This document shows, in pieces, positions 1 to 8,868 of a DNA stretch of 64,000 bases. Positions within the stretch are counted from its first letter, which is position 1, and each line of letters starts with the position of its first letter. The position numbers were made by a program, and so were the translations under genes. The notes below the pieces were generated by a model. It searched no databases. It was not told where the DNA came from and saw nothing but the letters and a program-made list of their open reading frames with translations. The stretch comes from Variovorax paradoxus (lineage in GTDB: Bacteria > Pseudomonadota > Gammaproteobacteria > Burkholderiales > Burkholderiaceae_C), in the NCBI RefSeq assembly GCF_022009635.1, contig NZ_CP091716.1:7310501-7374500 (forward strand). The letters are read 5' to 3'.

Positions 1-184
1 GCCAATGATCGGCAACGCGAGGATTCTGCGGAGGCAGGGGTGTGCCCTCGGGTTGCGGCACAAGTCGCATCAACGGAGCGCTCATCGATTTTCGAGACGA
101 CACCTGTTGTGGCGCAGTGCATGCGGAAAGAATCAGTGCAGTTGCTAGCACCGCCCCAATTTCAAGCCTTCGCAGATTTCTCAT
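1..184 (-). CDS. Putative lipoprotein, partial (runs off left edge)
   Basis: Read on the minus strand from an ATG at 184-182, the frame stays open to the window edge (61 codons). It begins with a short charged N-terminus, a hydrophobic stretch and a lipobox LSAC, so it should be a signal-peptidase-II-processed lipoprotein; the mature part starts CTAPQQ. A purine-rich AGAAAGAAGAGCGG lies just upstream as a possible ribosome-binding site. It starts 44 bases after the stop of the HlyD-like adaptor, so it is probably the third gene of the secretion operon. The visible part is too short to name a family; it could be a lipoprotein accessory to the exporter or its substrate. Confidence 0.6.
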   Translation of the reverse strand, partial: MRNLRRLEIGAVLATALILSACTAPQQVSSRKSMSAPLMRLVPQPEGTPLPPQNPRVADHW

Positions 185-228
185 CTCAGTTCCGCTCTTC
201 TTTCTAGCTAGACTTTCCACGAGGTCTT

Positions 229-1713
229 TCATCGCTCCCTCATGCTTTCACCGCTCGCCCTCTGGACGGGGCTGAGCAGGAATTCAATAACTCTTCGCTT
301 GCCTGTCTTGATCTCCGCCGTGAGATTCATGCCCGGGCTCAGCTTGATAGGTTTTTCATCCACATCGATGGTCGTGTCGTTGAGGTTCAGCGTCACCGGG
401 AAGATCGCCCCGCGCTTCTCGTCATTCACGGCATCTGCGGTCACCGTCTTCACGGTCGCGTTCACCGTCCCGTAGCGCGTGTACGGGAACGTCTCCAGCT
501 TGATCGCCGCTTCCTGCATCGGGCTCACGAAGCCGATGTCCTTGTTGTCCAGCGTCACTTCGGCCGTGACCTGCGCCCCATCGGGCACGATCACCATCAG
601 GGGCTGAGCCTCCGTGACTACACCGCCTTCGGTGTGTGCGGCCAATTGCTGCACTGTGCCGGCCACCGGCGCCTTGAGCGTCGTCAAGCGTTCACGCTGA
701 CCGGCCTTGGCCAGATCCTGCGTGCCCTGCTGGCGCTTGAGCTCGGCCGCCGCTTCCCGCGTTCTCAGGCTGTGCTTGGTCTCGGCGATGTAGGCAGCCC
801 TCGTGTTCTCGCTCTCCCTCAGCGTGGCATTGGCCTCGGCCAGCCGTGCCCGTTGTGTCGCGAGGTCGCGCTCCAGCTCGATGCGCTCCCTCGTGCGGTC
901 CTGGTTCGCATGACTCGACATGAAGCCTTGGTTGGCCAGTTGATGGAAGTCGGCCTCTCTTTGCCTGGCAATCGGCACCGTGGTCTCCAGCTTGGCGACC
1001 ATCTCGCGCACCGTGGCGATCTCGGCCTGGCGACGGTTGATCTCTGCGGACGCTTTGGCCAGCTTGGCTGTGATGTCGCTCCACTCGTCGCTCAATTGCG
1101 CTCTGGCGGCGTCGATGTCGACCTCCGACCAGCTGCCGGGGATGTTCTTGCCAAGCTCGGGTGCGCGGGAAGCGGTTGTCGCGTTGAGCGCCTGTTGCAG
1201 CGCGCGTGTGCGCAGCACCTCGGATTGCACGGACTTCAGCTGTTCGTCAATGCTGGTCTTGTCGGCGTTCGCAGTGGTGGGGTCGAGTTCGACCAGCGGC
1301 TGGCCCGCTTCGACATGGTCGCCATCCCTGACCAGCACGCGCTTGACCACGCTCACCTCCAGTGGTTGGATGATCTTGGTGCGCTCGCTCACGATGATCT
1401 TGCCGGGCGCTACAGCCACGATGTCGATCTGCCCAAAGATGGACCACGTCAACGCAATGAGGAACAGGGCAATCAGCGCATAGGCCAGTCGCCTGGGTGC
1501 GGGGTGAACGGGGGTGTCTTGCAAGCTGAGTGCTGCGGGCAGGAACGCTGCTTCATCGGACAAGCGCCTGGGGCCGGCCAGTTCGTGGCGATGCTTCCAG
1601 GCGGCCTTGAAGACGGCCTTGTAGCGCCCCAGCAGCTCGAAGGCGGGGTGCCGCATGTTGCGCGCGTGCGGCGCGTTGGCCGCAGGGGCAGTGGTGGAAA
1701 CCTCTGGCGTCAT
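229..1713 (-). CDS. HlyD-family type I secretion periplasmic adaptor
   Basis: A 494-residue membrane-fusion protein that would bridge the inner-membrane ABC exporter to an outer-membrane TolC-type channel. It has an N-terminal cytoplasmic segment of about 74 residues, one membrane helix at about 75-94, a biotinyl-lipoyl-like region just after it (VLVRDGDHVEAGQPLVELDP), a long coiled coil rich in Ala/Glu/Arg, and a C-terminal beta domain ending the hairpin (TLKAPVAGTVQQL and LSPGMNLTAEIKTGKR). This is the HlyD/PrsE architecture and length. The ATG overlaps the stop of the ATPase gene by 4 bases, so translation is probably coupled. No TolC gene is in view. Confidence 0.93.
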   Translation of the reverse strand: MTPEVSTTAPAANAPHARNMRHPAFELLGRYKAVFKAAWKHRHELAGPRRLSDEAAFLPAALSLQDTPVHPAPRRLAYALIALFLIALTWSIFGQIDIVAVAPGKIIVSERTKIIQPLEVSVVKRVLVRDGDHVEAGQPLVELDPTTANADKTSIDEQLKSVQSEVLRTRALQQALNATTASRAPELGKNIPGSWSEVDIDAARAQLSDEWSDITAKLAKASAEINRRQAEIATVREMVAKLETTVPIARQREADFHQLANQGFMSSHANQDRTRERIELERDLATQRARLAEANATLRESENTRAAYIAETKHSLRTREAAAELKRQQGTQDLAKAGQRERLTTLKAPVAGTVQQLAAHTEGGVVTEAQPLMVIVPDGAQVTAEVTLDNKDIGFVSPMQEAAIKLETFPYTRYGTVNATVKTVTADAVNDEKRGAIFPVTLNLNDTTIDVDEKPIKLSPGMNLTAEIKTGKRRVIEFLLSPVQRASGESMRER

Positions 1714-3953
1714 GCTGGTGCTCCCGATCCAGCCCCGTCACTCGTCTCTGTCGGATGCCCACCGCCTTGCATGTTCCACAGGTGCGCATAGATGCCCTTG
1801 GGCCGGGCCAGCAGGCTCTCGTGGGTGCCTCCTTCGACAATCTTTCCCTTGTCCATCACGATGATGCGGTTGGCGTGCCGCACGGCGGAGAGGCGGTGGG
1901 CAATGATGAAGACGGTGCGCCCCCTGCAGATGTGCGCCATGTTGCGCTGCACGATGGCCTCGCTCTCGTAGTCCAGTGCGCTGGTGGCCTCGTCGAAGAT
2001 CAGGACGCGCGGGTGGGTGAACAGGGCTCTGGCGATGGCGATGCGCTGGCGCTGGCCTCCGGAAAGGCTGGCTCCCTGCTCGCCCACCATGGTGTCGTAG
2101 CCCTCGGGCAGCTCGCTGATGAATTCATGGGCGCCGGCCAGTTGGGCTGCATGAATGATGGCTTCGAGCGGTGCGGCCGGATCGACGATGGCGATGTTCT
2201 CGCGCACGCTGCGGTTGAAGAGGGTGTTCTCCTGCAAGACCACGCCCACTTGCATTCTCAGTTGTGCCGCGTCGATGAGGCTGATGTCGATGCCGTCGAC
2301 CAGCAAGCGTCCCTGCTCGGGGGCATACAGGCGCTGGATGAGCTTGGTCAGCGTGCTCTTGCCGGAGCCTGAGCGCCCGACGATGCCGATGACTTCGCCG
2401 GGGCGCACGTCCAGGCTGACGCCGTTGAGCACAGGTGCCGCTTCGGGGCGGTAGCGGAAGGTCAGGTTGTCCAGGGTTACGCGACCCTTGAGCGCTGGGA
2501 GCTGCGCAGCGGTGCTCGGCGGCACCTCGGTGCGGGTGTTGAGGATGTCCCCGAGCCGGGCCATGGAGATGCCGGTCTGCTGGAAGTCGGTCCACAGCTG
2601 GGCCATGCGCATGATGGGCTGCGACACGCGCTGGGCGAACATGTTGAAGGCGACGAACTGGCCGACCGTCAGGTCGTTGTTCATCACGAGGTGCGCGCCG
2701 TACCAGAGGGTGGCTGCGTTGACTAGTTTGCCGATAAGGTTGACGCCTTCGTTGGCCCAGCTCGCGAGGTTCTGGGTTCGGAAACTGGCGGAGATGTAGG
2801 CGGCCAGTTGGTTGTCCCAACGGCGCCCGAAGGCCGGTTCGAGCGCGGTGGCCTTGACGGTCTGGATGGCGCTGACGGTCTCCACCAGCATGGCCTGGTT
2901 CTCCGCGCCGCGCGCGAACTTCTCGTCCAGGCGGCTGCGCAGGATCGGCACCACCGCCAGGCTCAGGCCGAAGTACAGTGGCATGCTGGCCAGCACGATC
3001 AAGGTCAGGGGCACGCTGTAGAACAGCATGACGGCCACGAAGACGATGGAGAAGACGACGTCCAGCAGCACCGTCAGGGCATTGCCGGTCAGGAAGCTGC
3101 GGATGTTCTCCAACTCGCGCACGCGGGCAACGGAATCGCCGACGCGCCGGGCCTGGAAGTAGGCCAGGGGCAATTGCACGAGGTGGCGGAACAGCCGTGC
3201 GCCGAGTTCGACGTCGATGCGGTTCGTGGTGTGGCTGAAGACGTAGCTGCGCAAGCCGTTGAGTAATGACTCGAAGACAACAACGACCAGCAGGCCGATG
3301 ACGAGCACATCCAGCGTGGTCAGGCCGCGGTGCACGAGCACCTTGTCCATCACGACCTGGAAGAACAGCGGGCTGACCAGCGCGAACAGTTGCAGGATGA
3401 AGGAGATGAAGAGGACTTCACCGAGCAGCTTCCTGTGCTTGACGAGGCTGGGGATGAACCAGGAGAAGTCGAACTTGGCGAGGTCGCCTGCAAGGCTGGC
3501 GCGGCTGGTGATGAGGATGAGTTCGCCCGTCCAGTGTGCGGCGAAGACTTCCAGGGGTTCGATGACGGGGCGGCCGTTCGAGGAAGAGGGGTCTTGCAGC
3601 AGGACGCGTTGGGCATCGCACTGGGCAAGGATGACGAATCGTTCCTGGCCGGACTCGTCACGCAAAACTGCCAATGCGGGCAGCGGTGTCAGGGACAGGC
3701 GATCCAGCGTCGTGCGGGAGGACTTGGCCTTCAGGCCCAGATGCTTGGCTGCGCCCAGCAGCGTGGCGGTGTTGATGGGCTCGGAAGAGGCAAGGCCCAG
3801 TTGATGAGACAGCAGCGACGCATCGGCTGCAATCTGGTGGAAGCGTGCAATCGTGCACAGCGCGATGAGCGAAGGAGCCCCCGCGTCAGGTGCTTCTTGC
3901 GGGCGCGCGCGCTCCACCCCGTGCTGTTGCACGACTCCCTCCCCTATTCCCAT
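1710..3953 (-). CDS. Type I secretion ABC permease/ATPase, HlyB-like
   Basis: A 747-residue half-transporter that exports a protein with a C-terminal signal. It has an N-terminal C39-like domain (about 25-155), a six-helix ABC membrane domain (about 170-460) and a nucleotide-binding domain with Walker A GRSGSGKST near residue 525, the signature LSGGQRQR and Walker B VLIFDEATSALD. The Cys expected at the start of the C39 helix is absent (Pro in my hand alignment), as in HlyB, so it should not cleave a leader. The start is uncertain: ATG at 3953 has a weak ribosome site, while GTG at 3932 follows GGGGAGGGAG. No secreted substrate such as an RTX protein is visible; it may lie left of the window. 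Confidence 0.92.
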   Translation of the reverse strand: MGIGEGVVQQHGVERARPQEAPDAGAPSLIALCTIARFHQIAADASLLSHQLGLASSEPINTATLLGAAKHLGLKAKSSRTTLDRLSLTPLPALAVLRDESGQERFVILAQCDAQRVLLQDPSSSNGRPVIEPLEVFAAHWTGELILITSRASLAGDLAKFDFSWFIPSLVKHRKLLGEVLFISFILQLFALVSPLFFQVVMDKVLVHRGLTTLDVLVIGLLVVVVFESLLNGLRSYVFSHTTNRIDVELGARLFRHLVQLPLAYFQARRVGDSVARVRELENIRSFLTGNALTVLLDVVFSIVFVAVMLFYSVPLTLIVLASMPLYFGLSLAVVPILRSRLDEKFARGAENQAMLVETVSAIQTVKATALEPAFGRRWDNQLAAYISASFRTQNLASWANEGVNLIGKLVNAATLWYGAHLVMNNDLTVGQFVAFNMFAQRVSQPIMRMAQLWTDFQQTGISMARLGDILNTRTEVPPSTAAQLPALKGRVTLDNLTFRYRPEAAPVLNGVSLDVRPGEVIGIVGRSGSGKSTLTKLIQRLYAPEQGRLLVDGIDISLIDAAQLRMQVGVVLQENTLFNRSVRENIAIVDPAAPLEAIIHAAQLAGAHEFISELPEGYDTMVGEQGASLSGGQRQRIAIARALFTHPRVLIFDEATSALDYESEAIVQRNMAHICRGRTVFIIAHRLSAVRHANRIIVMDKGKIVEGGTHESLLARPKGIYAHLWNMQGGGHPTETSDGAGSGAPA

Positions 3954-4209
3954 TTGGGAACCCCCTGCTAAATTATTAGTGCAGCAAGATACCCGACTGC
4001 CAACCGGCTTACAAGCACAACCCTAAGGTGCATCAAGTCGTTCATTAAGTTGAACATGAAAGCCGTTATTAGCCTTCCTAGCCCATTGAGGAGGCCCGGT
4101 GCGAGATACACAAACGTTGCGACTCGATCGCATTACCTCCTCACTGCAAAAACGGATTGGTCGTGCATGGCTTGGCGCTGATGAAGAACAATCGTGACGA
4201 ACGGCAAAG

Positions 4210-5127
4210 CTACCCTCTCGCGTTAGCCATATGCTCACGCCGAAAACTGCGCGGCGTGCTCCCCACCCACTGCCGGAAGCGCCGATTGAAATACGCCTCG
4301 TCCGCGAACCCGCACTGGTGCGCGATGTCCCGCACCAGCAGCGACGTGGACGACAGCAATTCCTTCGCGCGCTCGATGCGCCGCTCGGTCACGAGGTCGG
4401 TGAAGGTGCGGTCGGTTTCCTTGCGCAGCAGGTTGGCGAGATAGTTGGGCGACAGGAACGCGGCCGCGGCGGCATCGGTGAGCGACAAGGGCTTGTCGAG
4501 GTTGTCGCGCACATAGCGCACCACGCGCTGCAACGCGTCGTGCTGCGAGGTCTTGCCGTTGTGCTGCAGCGAGAGCCGCATCAGCGCCTGCTCCTGCCGC
4601 ATGCAGGCCAGGGCGATGATCTGCTGCACGATGCCGCGCATGGCGATCTTGGCGCCGAAGCTGCGGCCCGCGTTCAGTGCATGCAACTCATCGAGCCAGC
4701 CGCGAACGCGCGCGAAGTCGGCCTCGTCGAAGGCGAAGTCGACGTACTCCTGGAACAGGAAGGGTGCAAGGTCGGGGTAGCGTGCGAGCGGCACGTCATC
4801 CAGGTCGAGCGCGTCGACGTCGAGTTCGGGCCACAGGAAGCGCTGGTCGAAGTTGACGATGCAGTACAGCGCCTCGGGCGGGTGCGGAATCACGTGCACC
4901 CGGTACGGCAGCACGAAGCTCAGGTGGCGCGGGCCGAAGGGACGCACCTCGCCGCCGATGGCTTGCTGAGAGTGCCCTTCGATGCCGATCTGGATCTGGA
5001 AGTACGCATGCCGGTGCGGCAGCGTGAGTTCGTTGCGCGCGCCCTGGAAGCGGATGTCGAAGTCGAGGTGGTCGGCACGCTCGTGCATGCCGTAGGTGCG
5101 GACGGACGTGGAATGAGAGGGGCGCAT
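4210..5127 (-). CDS. AraC-family transcriptional regulator
   Basis: A 305-residue protein with an N-terminal cupin-like ligand domain (His-rich start, LPHRHAYFQIQIG near 35-50) and a C-terminal double helix-turn-helix at about 200-300, including the conserved second-helix pattern DIAHQCGFADEAYFNRRFRQ and the closing G-x-x-P-R. It lies 85 bases downstream of the FAH-family hydrolase on the same strand, at the distal end of the leftward sulfur gene run, so it may control that run or the hydrolase. The effector cannot be read from sequence. The 256 bases between it and the secretion ATPase (3954-4209) hold an AT-rich stretch near 3970-3985, probably the promoter of the secretion operon, and no convincing gene. 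Confidence 0.9.
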   Translation of the reverse strand: MRPSHSTSVRTYGMHERADHLDFDIRFQGARNELTLPHRHAYFQIQIGIEGHSQQAIGGEVRPFGPRHLSFVLPYRVHVIPHPPEALYCIVNFDQRFLWPELDVDALDLDDVPLARYPDLAPFLFQEYVDFAFDEADFARVRGWLDELHALNAGRSFGAKIAMRGIVQQIIALACMRQEQALMRLSLQHNGKTSQHDALQRVVRYVRDNLDKPLSLTDAAAAAFLSPNYLANLLRKETDRTFTDLVTERRIERAKELLSSTSLLVRDIAHQCGFADEAYFNRRFRQWVGSTPRSFRREHMANARG

Positions 5128-5212
5128 CGGGACTGGCGTGGCGGCGGACTTCTGCCGCGAGGGTACTACGCCGGCCAGTTTGCGGCCCGATGCGCGGGCC
5201 GTCTTCAGGCGC

Positions 5213-5902
5213 TCAGACGACCACGACTTCCAGTGCGCCGACGCCCGCCACGGTGCCGCGCATGCGGTCGCCGCGCTGCACGGCCGCCACGCCGGCGGGG
5301 GTGCCGGTGAAGATCAGGTCGCCGGGCTGGAGGGTGAACAGGGTCGAGAGGTAGGCGATGGTGTCGGGCACGTTCCAGATCATGTCGCCCAGGTCGCCGA
5401 CCTGGCGTTGCGCGCCGTTGACTTCGAGGCGGATCTCGCCTGCCGCGGGGTGGCCTGCCTTGGCCACGGGCACCAGTTCGCCACAGGGGGCGGAGCCGTC
5501 GAAGGCCTTGCCGGTGTCCCAGGGGCGGCCCATTTTCTTGGCTTCGGACTGCAGGTCGCGGCGGGTCATGTCGAGGCCGACGGCGTAGCCGTACACGTGG
5601 GACAGGGCGTCGGAAGCAGCGATGTTCGAGCCGCCGGTCTTGAGCGCGACGACGAGCTCGATTTCGTGGTGCACATCGTTCGACAGCGTGGGATAGGCAA
5701 ACTCGCCGCCGTCCGCGACGATGGCATTGGCCGGCTTCATGAAGAAGAACGGGGGTTCGCGGTCGGGGTTGTGGCCCATCTCGCGGGCATGCTCGGAGTA
5801 GTTGCGGCCCACGCAGAAGATGCGGTTGACGGGAAAGCGCGCCGATTCGCCCTGGATGGGCAGGGAATGGACGGGTGCTGGGGAAATGGCATAGGAAGTC
5901 AT
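5213..5902 (-). CDS. Fumarylacetoacetate hydrolase family protein
   Basis: A 229-residue single-domain FAH-fold protein, the size of bacterial fumarylpyruvate or acylpyruvate hydrolases. Visible family features are the N-terminal IFCVGRNYSEHAREMG, the metal-binding acidic pair in HHEIELVVAL (about residues 80-90), GLDMTRRDLQ, and the C-terminal PGDLIFTGTPAGV. Such enzymes cleave C-C bonds of acylpyruvates or decarboxylate oxaloacetate, using Mg. It lies 100 bases downstream of the last sulfonate binding protein, in the same direction. Whether it handles the carbon skeleton released by the sulfur enzymes is an inference from position only. Confidence 0.9.
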   Translation of the reverse strand: MTSYAISPAPVHSLPIQGESARFPVNRIFCVGRNYSEHAREMGHNPDREPPFFFMKPANAIVADGGEFAYPTLSNDVHHEIELVVALKTGGSNIAASDALSHVYGYAVGLDMTRRDLQSEAKKMGRPWDTGKAFDGSAPCGELVPVAKAGHPAAGEIRLEVNGAQRQVGDLGDMIWNVPDTIAYLSTLFTLQPGDLIFTGTPAGVAAVQRGDRMRGTVAGVGALEVVVV

Positions 5903-6002
5903 GCGACGACTCTAGCCAGAGGCATCCCCTGTCCCAGGGACGGATCTACGCGAGTCTTGGACTCAGCTACGGTACTTGCGTCTCTCGCCGCGCGGCCGGC
6001 CC

Positions 6003-6983
6003 TCAGCCAGCCACGCCGAACGCGGTATCGAAAGTCCCTTTGACATCCAGCGGCTGCTTGATGAGCCCCACCTGCCGGTAAAAGTCCGCCGTCCCCTGCT
6101 GGTCCGAGATCACTTGCGCATCGATGGCCACCCACTTCTGCTGCCGCCGCTCGAACTGCAGCTTCGCCGCCTCGGGCGGTATGCCGATGATCCGTGCCAG
6201 CGCGGCCGAGTACGCGTCGACATTGCGGTACGACCACAGCTGTGCCTTCACCACGCGCTGCAGAAAGTCCTGCAGCACCGGACGCTTGGCCGCGATCGCG
6301 CTGTCGGTGGCCGCGAGGTAGCTCAGGCCCGGCAGCAGTCCGCGGCCGCTGACCAGCACCCGCGCATGATTGCTGACCTCGGCCAGCGCCGTATACGGCT
6401 CCCACGTGGCCCAGGCGTCGACCGAACCCTGCGTGAGCGCAAGCTTGGCGTCGGCGGGCGCAAGAAAGCGGATGTTCACGTCCTCCGGCTTCAGGCCGGC
6501 CGCGGTGATGGCCTTGAGCGTGACATAGTGGCCGATGGAACCACGGTTGGTGGCGACGCTCTTGCCCCTGAGATCGCCGGCCGCCTTCAGCGGCGAATCG
6601 GGCCGCACCAGCACCGCCGTGCCGTAGGAGTCGGAGCGGTTGGCGCCGATGGCCTTCACGCGCGTGCCGGCGGCCAACGCGAAGATCAGCGGTGCGTCGC
6701 CGATGGGGCCGGAGTCGACCGCGGCCGCGTTCAGCGCTTCGGCCAGCGGCGCGGCGGCCGGGAACTCCGACCACTGGATGTCGTAGCCGAGCCCCTCGAG
6801 CCCACCCGCCGCTTCGAGCAATGCGAGCAAGCCGCCCTTTTGGTCACCCGCCTTGAGCACCGGCCGGCCCTGTGCGGAAACAAGGGCGGGTGCTGCGGCG
6901 ATGGCGGCAGCCACCGACGCCCCCTGAACAAGAAACTGGCGGCGTGAACTGTGGACGGTCATGGCTGTGCGGTTGTTGCTCAT
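6003..6983 (-). CDS. Sulfonate/nitrate/taurine-type ABC substrate-binding protein
   Basis: A 326-residue periplasmic binding protein of the NitT/TauT (SsuA-like) family. The start at 6983 is chosen because its ATG overlaps the previous stop by 4 bases (ATGA). The N-terminus has a twin-arginine-like signal (SSRRQFLVQGA) and an AQG cleavage region. Family features are the repeated VLVRPDSPLKAAGDLRGK block, the NRGSIGHYVTLKA motif and QGSVDAWATWEPYTAL, a typical ligand-cleft segment. It is most like the proteins at 10022-11023 and 12375-13364 and less like its neighbour at 6980-7987. No ABC ATPase or permease is nearby. Confidence 0.9.
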   Translation of the reverse strand: MSNNRTAMTVHSSRRQFLVQGASVAAAIAAAPALVSAQGRPVLKAGDQKGGLLALLEAAGGLEGLGYDIQWSEFPAAAPLAEALNAAAVDSGPIGDAPLIFALAAGTRVKAIGANRSDSYGTAVLVRPDSPLKAAGDLRGKSVATNRGSIGHYVTLKAITAAGLKPEDVNIRFLAPADAKLALTQGSVDAWATWEPYTALAEVSNHARVLVSGRGLLPGLSYLAATDSAIAAKRPVLQDFLQRVVKAQLWSYRNVDAYSAALARIIGIPPEAAKLQFERRQQKWVAIDAQVISDQQGTADFYRQVGLIKQPLDVKGTFDTAFGVAG

Positions 6984-7987
6984 GCGAGCGGGTCGAAGGA
7001 AACATGGTCGGCAAAGCGCGCCGGGTCGGTGCTCTTCTTGAGCACGCCCACGCCTCGGAAGTCGCGCGCGTAGAACTCGACTTCGTCGCGCAGCGCGCGG
7101 CCCAGCGGATGGTGCTGGTGCGTGAGCGTTCCCAGCAGCGCGCGCAGGTCTTCCACCGCCACGTTGGGCGAATACTTGGCGAAAAGCCTGGCCGATTCGT
7201 TCGGGTTCTCGGCCACGTAGCTGGAAGCTTGCGCAATGGCGCGCACCAATGCGGCGACGGTGGCCTTGTCCTTGCGCACGAGCTCGCCGCGCGCGCCGAC
7301 GATGCAGCACACCTTGTCCTTGTATTCGCCCGAGAGATTGCTCGCCAACTCGACGTAGGCGCCCTGGTTGCGCTTCTCGATCAGGTAGACGTTGGGGTCG
7401 CCGTCGGCGATGGCCTGGATCTCGCCCTTCTTCACCGCCACGTCGAGCAGGTCGGCCGGGTACTGGCGCCAGGTGACGTCCTTGTCGGCGTCGATGCCGT
7501 TCTTCGCGAGCAGGATCGAAAAGAAGTTCTTGCCGGGGCTTGCGATGTCGGACACGCCGATCACCTTGCCCTTGAGACTCGCCAGGTCGCTGACGCCCGC
7601 GCTCTTCGCGCCCACCAGCCGCACGCAGCCGCCGTGCGAGCTGCCGACGATCTTCACGTCGAAGCCCGCCTCGAGCGGCTTGAGCCAGCGGTGGATCATG
7701 CCGACGGCCGCGTCGGCCTTTGCCGTGGCCAACGACTCCAGCAGCTGGTCGGTCGAGCCGGTGTAGTTGATGAGCTCGACCTGCAGGCCGTTGCGCTCGA
7801 AGTAGCCGCGCTCCTGCGCCACCACCACGGGCGACAGGCAGAACGCGGCGGCATTCCATGCGAAGGTGAGCTTGCGCGAGGACTGCGAGAAGGCCTGCGA
7901 GGCGATCAGGCCGCCGGAGGCAAGCACAGCGGCCGCGCCGCCGGCGCGCAGCACGCCGCGGCGGGAAAGGCTTGCGTTCGTCTTCAC
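6980..7987 (-). CDS. NitT/TauT-family ABC substrate-binding protein
   Basis: A 335-residue binding protein. The GTG start at 7987 overlaps the stop of the aldolase gene (GTGA), which fixes the start against the longer open frame. The signal is twin-arginine-like (LSRRGVLRAGG) with a hydrophobic core and SQAFSQ cleavage region. The body has the NMT1/SsuA-like pattern FAWNAAAFCLSPVVVAQERG, then GLQVELINYTGSTDQLLESL and SPGKNFFSILLAKNGID. It belongs to a different branch from the other three binding proteins in the cluster, so it may bind a different ligand or serve a different transporter. Translation is probably coupled to both neighbours. Confidence 0.9.
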   Translation of the reverse strand: MKTNASLSRRGVLRAGGAAAVLASGGLIASQAFSQSSRKLTFAWNAAAFCLSPVVVAQERGYFERNGLQVELINYTGSTDQLLESLATAKADAAVGMIHRWLKPLEAGFDVKIVGSSHGGCVRLVGAKSAGVSDLASLKGKVIGVSDIASPGKNFFSILLAKNGIDADKDVTWRQYPADLLDVAVKKGEIQAIADGDPNVYLIEKRNQGAYVELASNLSGEYKDKVCCIVGARGELVRKDKATVAALVRAIAQASSYVAENPNESARLFAKYSPNVAVEDLRALLGTLTHQHHPLGRALRDEVEFYARDFRGVGVLKKSTDPARFADHVSFDPLA

Positions 7988-8808
7988 AGCAGCAATTCGG
8001 GTTCGGCTTCGACCAGGCCCTCGTAGAGGCTGTCGAAGGAATGGATCGCGCCTTCGGAGCCGCCGATCTGGCCGTGCGTGTGGCGCGCGGTGGCCGCGTC
8101 GATGGGCTGCGGCTTGCCGGCGGCCTCGGCCAGCAGCTGCGTGTGGCAGGCGTTGTCCAGCGCGATGTACCACCACGCGGCCGCCTCCACCGTCGGGCCG
8201 GCCGTCAGGATGCCGTGGTTCTTGAGGATGGCGCCCTTCCTGTCGCCCAGCGCATGCGCGATGCGGTCGCCCTCGCTGCTGTCGACCACCATGCCGGTGA
8301 AATCGTCGAACAGCGCCACGTCGTCGTGGAACACGCAACTGTCCTGCGTGAGGGTGTCGAGCTTGCGGCCCAGCGTGGACCAGGCCTTGCCGTAGGTCGA
8401 ATGCGTGTGGGCCGCCGCGACGATCTTCGGGTTGTGCTCATGGATGGCTGCGTGGATGGCGAAGGCGGCCTTGTTGAGCGGCCGGTCGCCGATGACGGTC
8501 TCGCCCTTCGAATTGACGAGCAGCAAGTCGGACACCTTGATGCGCGAGAAATGAATGCCGAGCGGGTTGACCCAGAAGTGATCGGTCAGCTCGGGGTCGC
8601 GCGCCGTGATGTGGCCGGCCAGACCCTGCGCGAAACCGAACCGCGCGAACAGGCGAAAGGCACCGGCCAGGCGCTCCTGCCGATGGCGGCGCTCGGCCTC
8701 CACGGTGGGGCGCGGGGGGACGGGGTCGAACCAGTACTTCTGCTGCGGGTTCGGGTTCAGCTTCAGCGGCTGGGGGGCGTTGCGGTCGATGGAGAGAACG
8801 GCGCTCAT
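7984..8808 (-). CDS. Class II aldolase/adducin family protein
   Basis: A 274-residue class II aldolase fold protein. Typical features are GHITARDPELTDHFWVNPLGIHF near residues 60-80, the metal-binding AAHTHSTYGKAWS (His-x-His), a second metal His region near VLDNACHTQLLAEA, and KNHGILTAGPTVEAAAW. Family members use a divalent metal for retro-aldol cleavage or decarboxylation of small hydroxy acids; the substrate is unknown here. It follows the FMN monooxygenase by 60 bases containing a short palindrome, and its stop overlaps the GTG of the next binding protein. It could process the aldehyde or hydroxy acid left after desulfonation, which is an inference from position. Confidence 0.88.
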   Translation of the reverse strand: MSAVLSIDRNAPQPLKLNPNPQQKYWFDPVPPRPTVEAERRHRQERLAGAFRLFARFGFAQGLAGHITARDPELTDHFWVNPLGIHFSRIKVSDLLLVNSKGETVIGDRPLNKAAFAIHAAIHEHNPKIVAAAHTHSTYGKAWSTLGRKLDTLTQDSCVFHDDVALFDDFTGMVVDSSEGDRIAHALGDRKGAILKNHGILTAGPTVEAAAWWYIALDNACHTQLLAEAAGKPQPIDAATARHTHGQIGGSEGAIHSFDSLYEGLVEAEPELLL

Positions 8809-8834
8809 GGGGTGTCCTATGTGTTCGGTTTTTG

Positions 8835-8859
8835 CTCCCTCCCCCGGAAGGGGAGGGAG
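8835..8859. repeat. Short REP-like palindrome
   Basis: A 10-base inverted repeat (CTCCCTCCCC and GGGGAGGGAG) around a 5-base loop CGGAA sits in the 60-base gap between the monooxygenase and aldolase genes. The flank on the plus strand is TTTTTG before the stem. It has no T-run on the minus-strand side, so it is not a canonical terminator for the leftward operon. Elements of this general form are common as dispersed palindromes in Comamonadaceae (recollection, not checked). It could tune mRNA stability between the two genes. Confidence 0.5.
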
Positions 8860-8868
8860 AAAGTCAGG

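Noticed and set aside
42..275. A 77-residue open frame on the plus strand at the left edge
   Set aside because: It is antisense to the partial lipoprotein gene, which has a lipobox and signal peptide in the right place.
4023..4238. A 71-residue open frame between the AraC gene and the secretion ATPase
   Set aside because: It overlaps the AraC gene, has no ribosome site, and shows no protein-like pattern.
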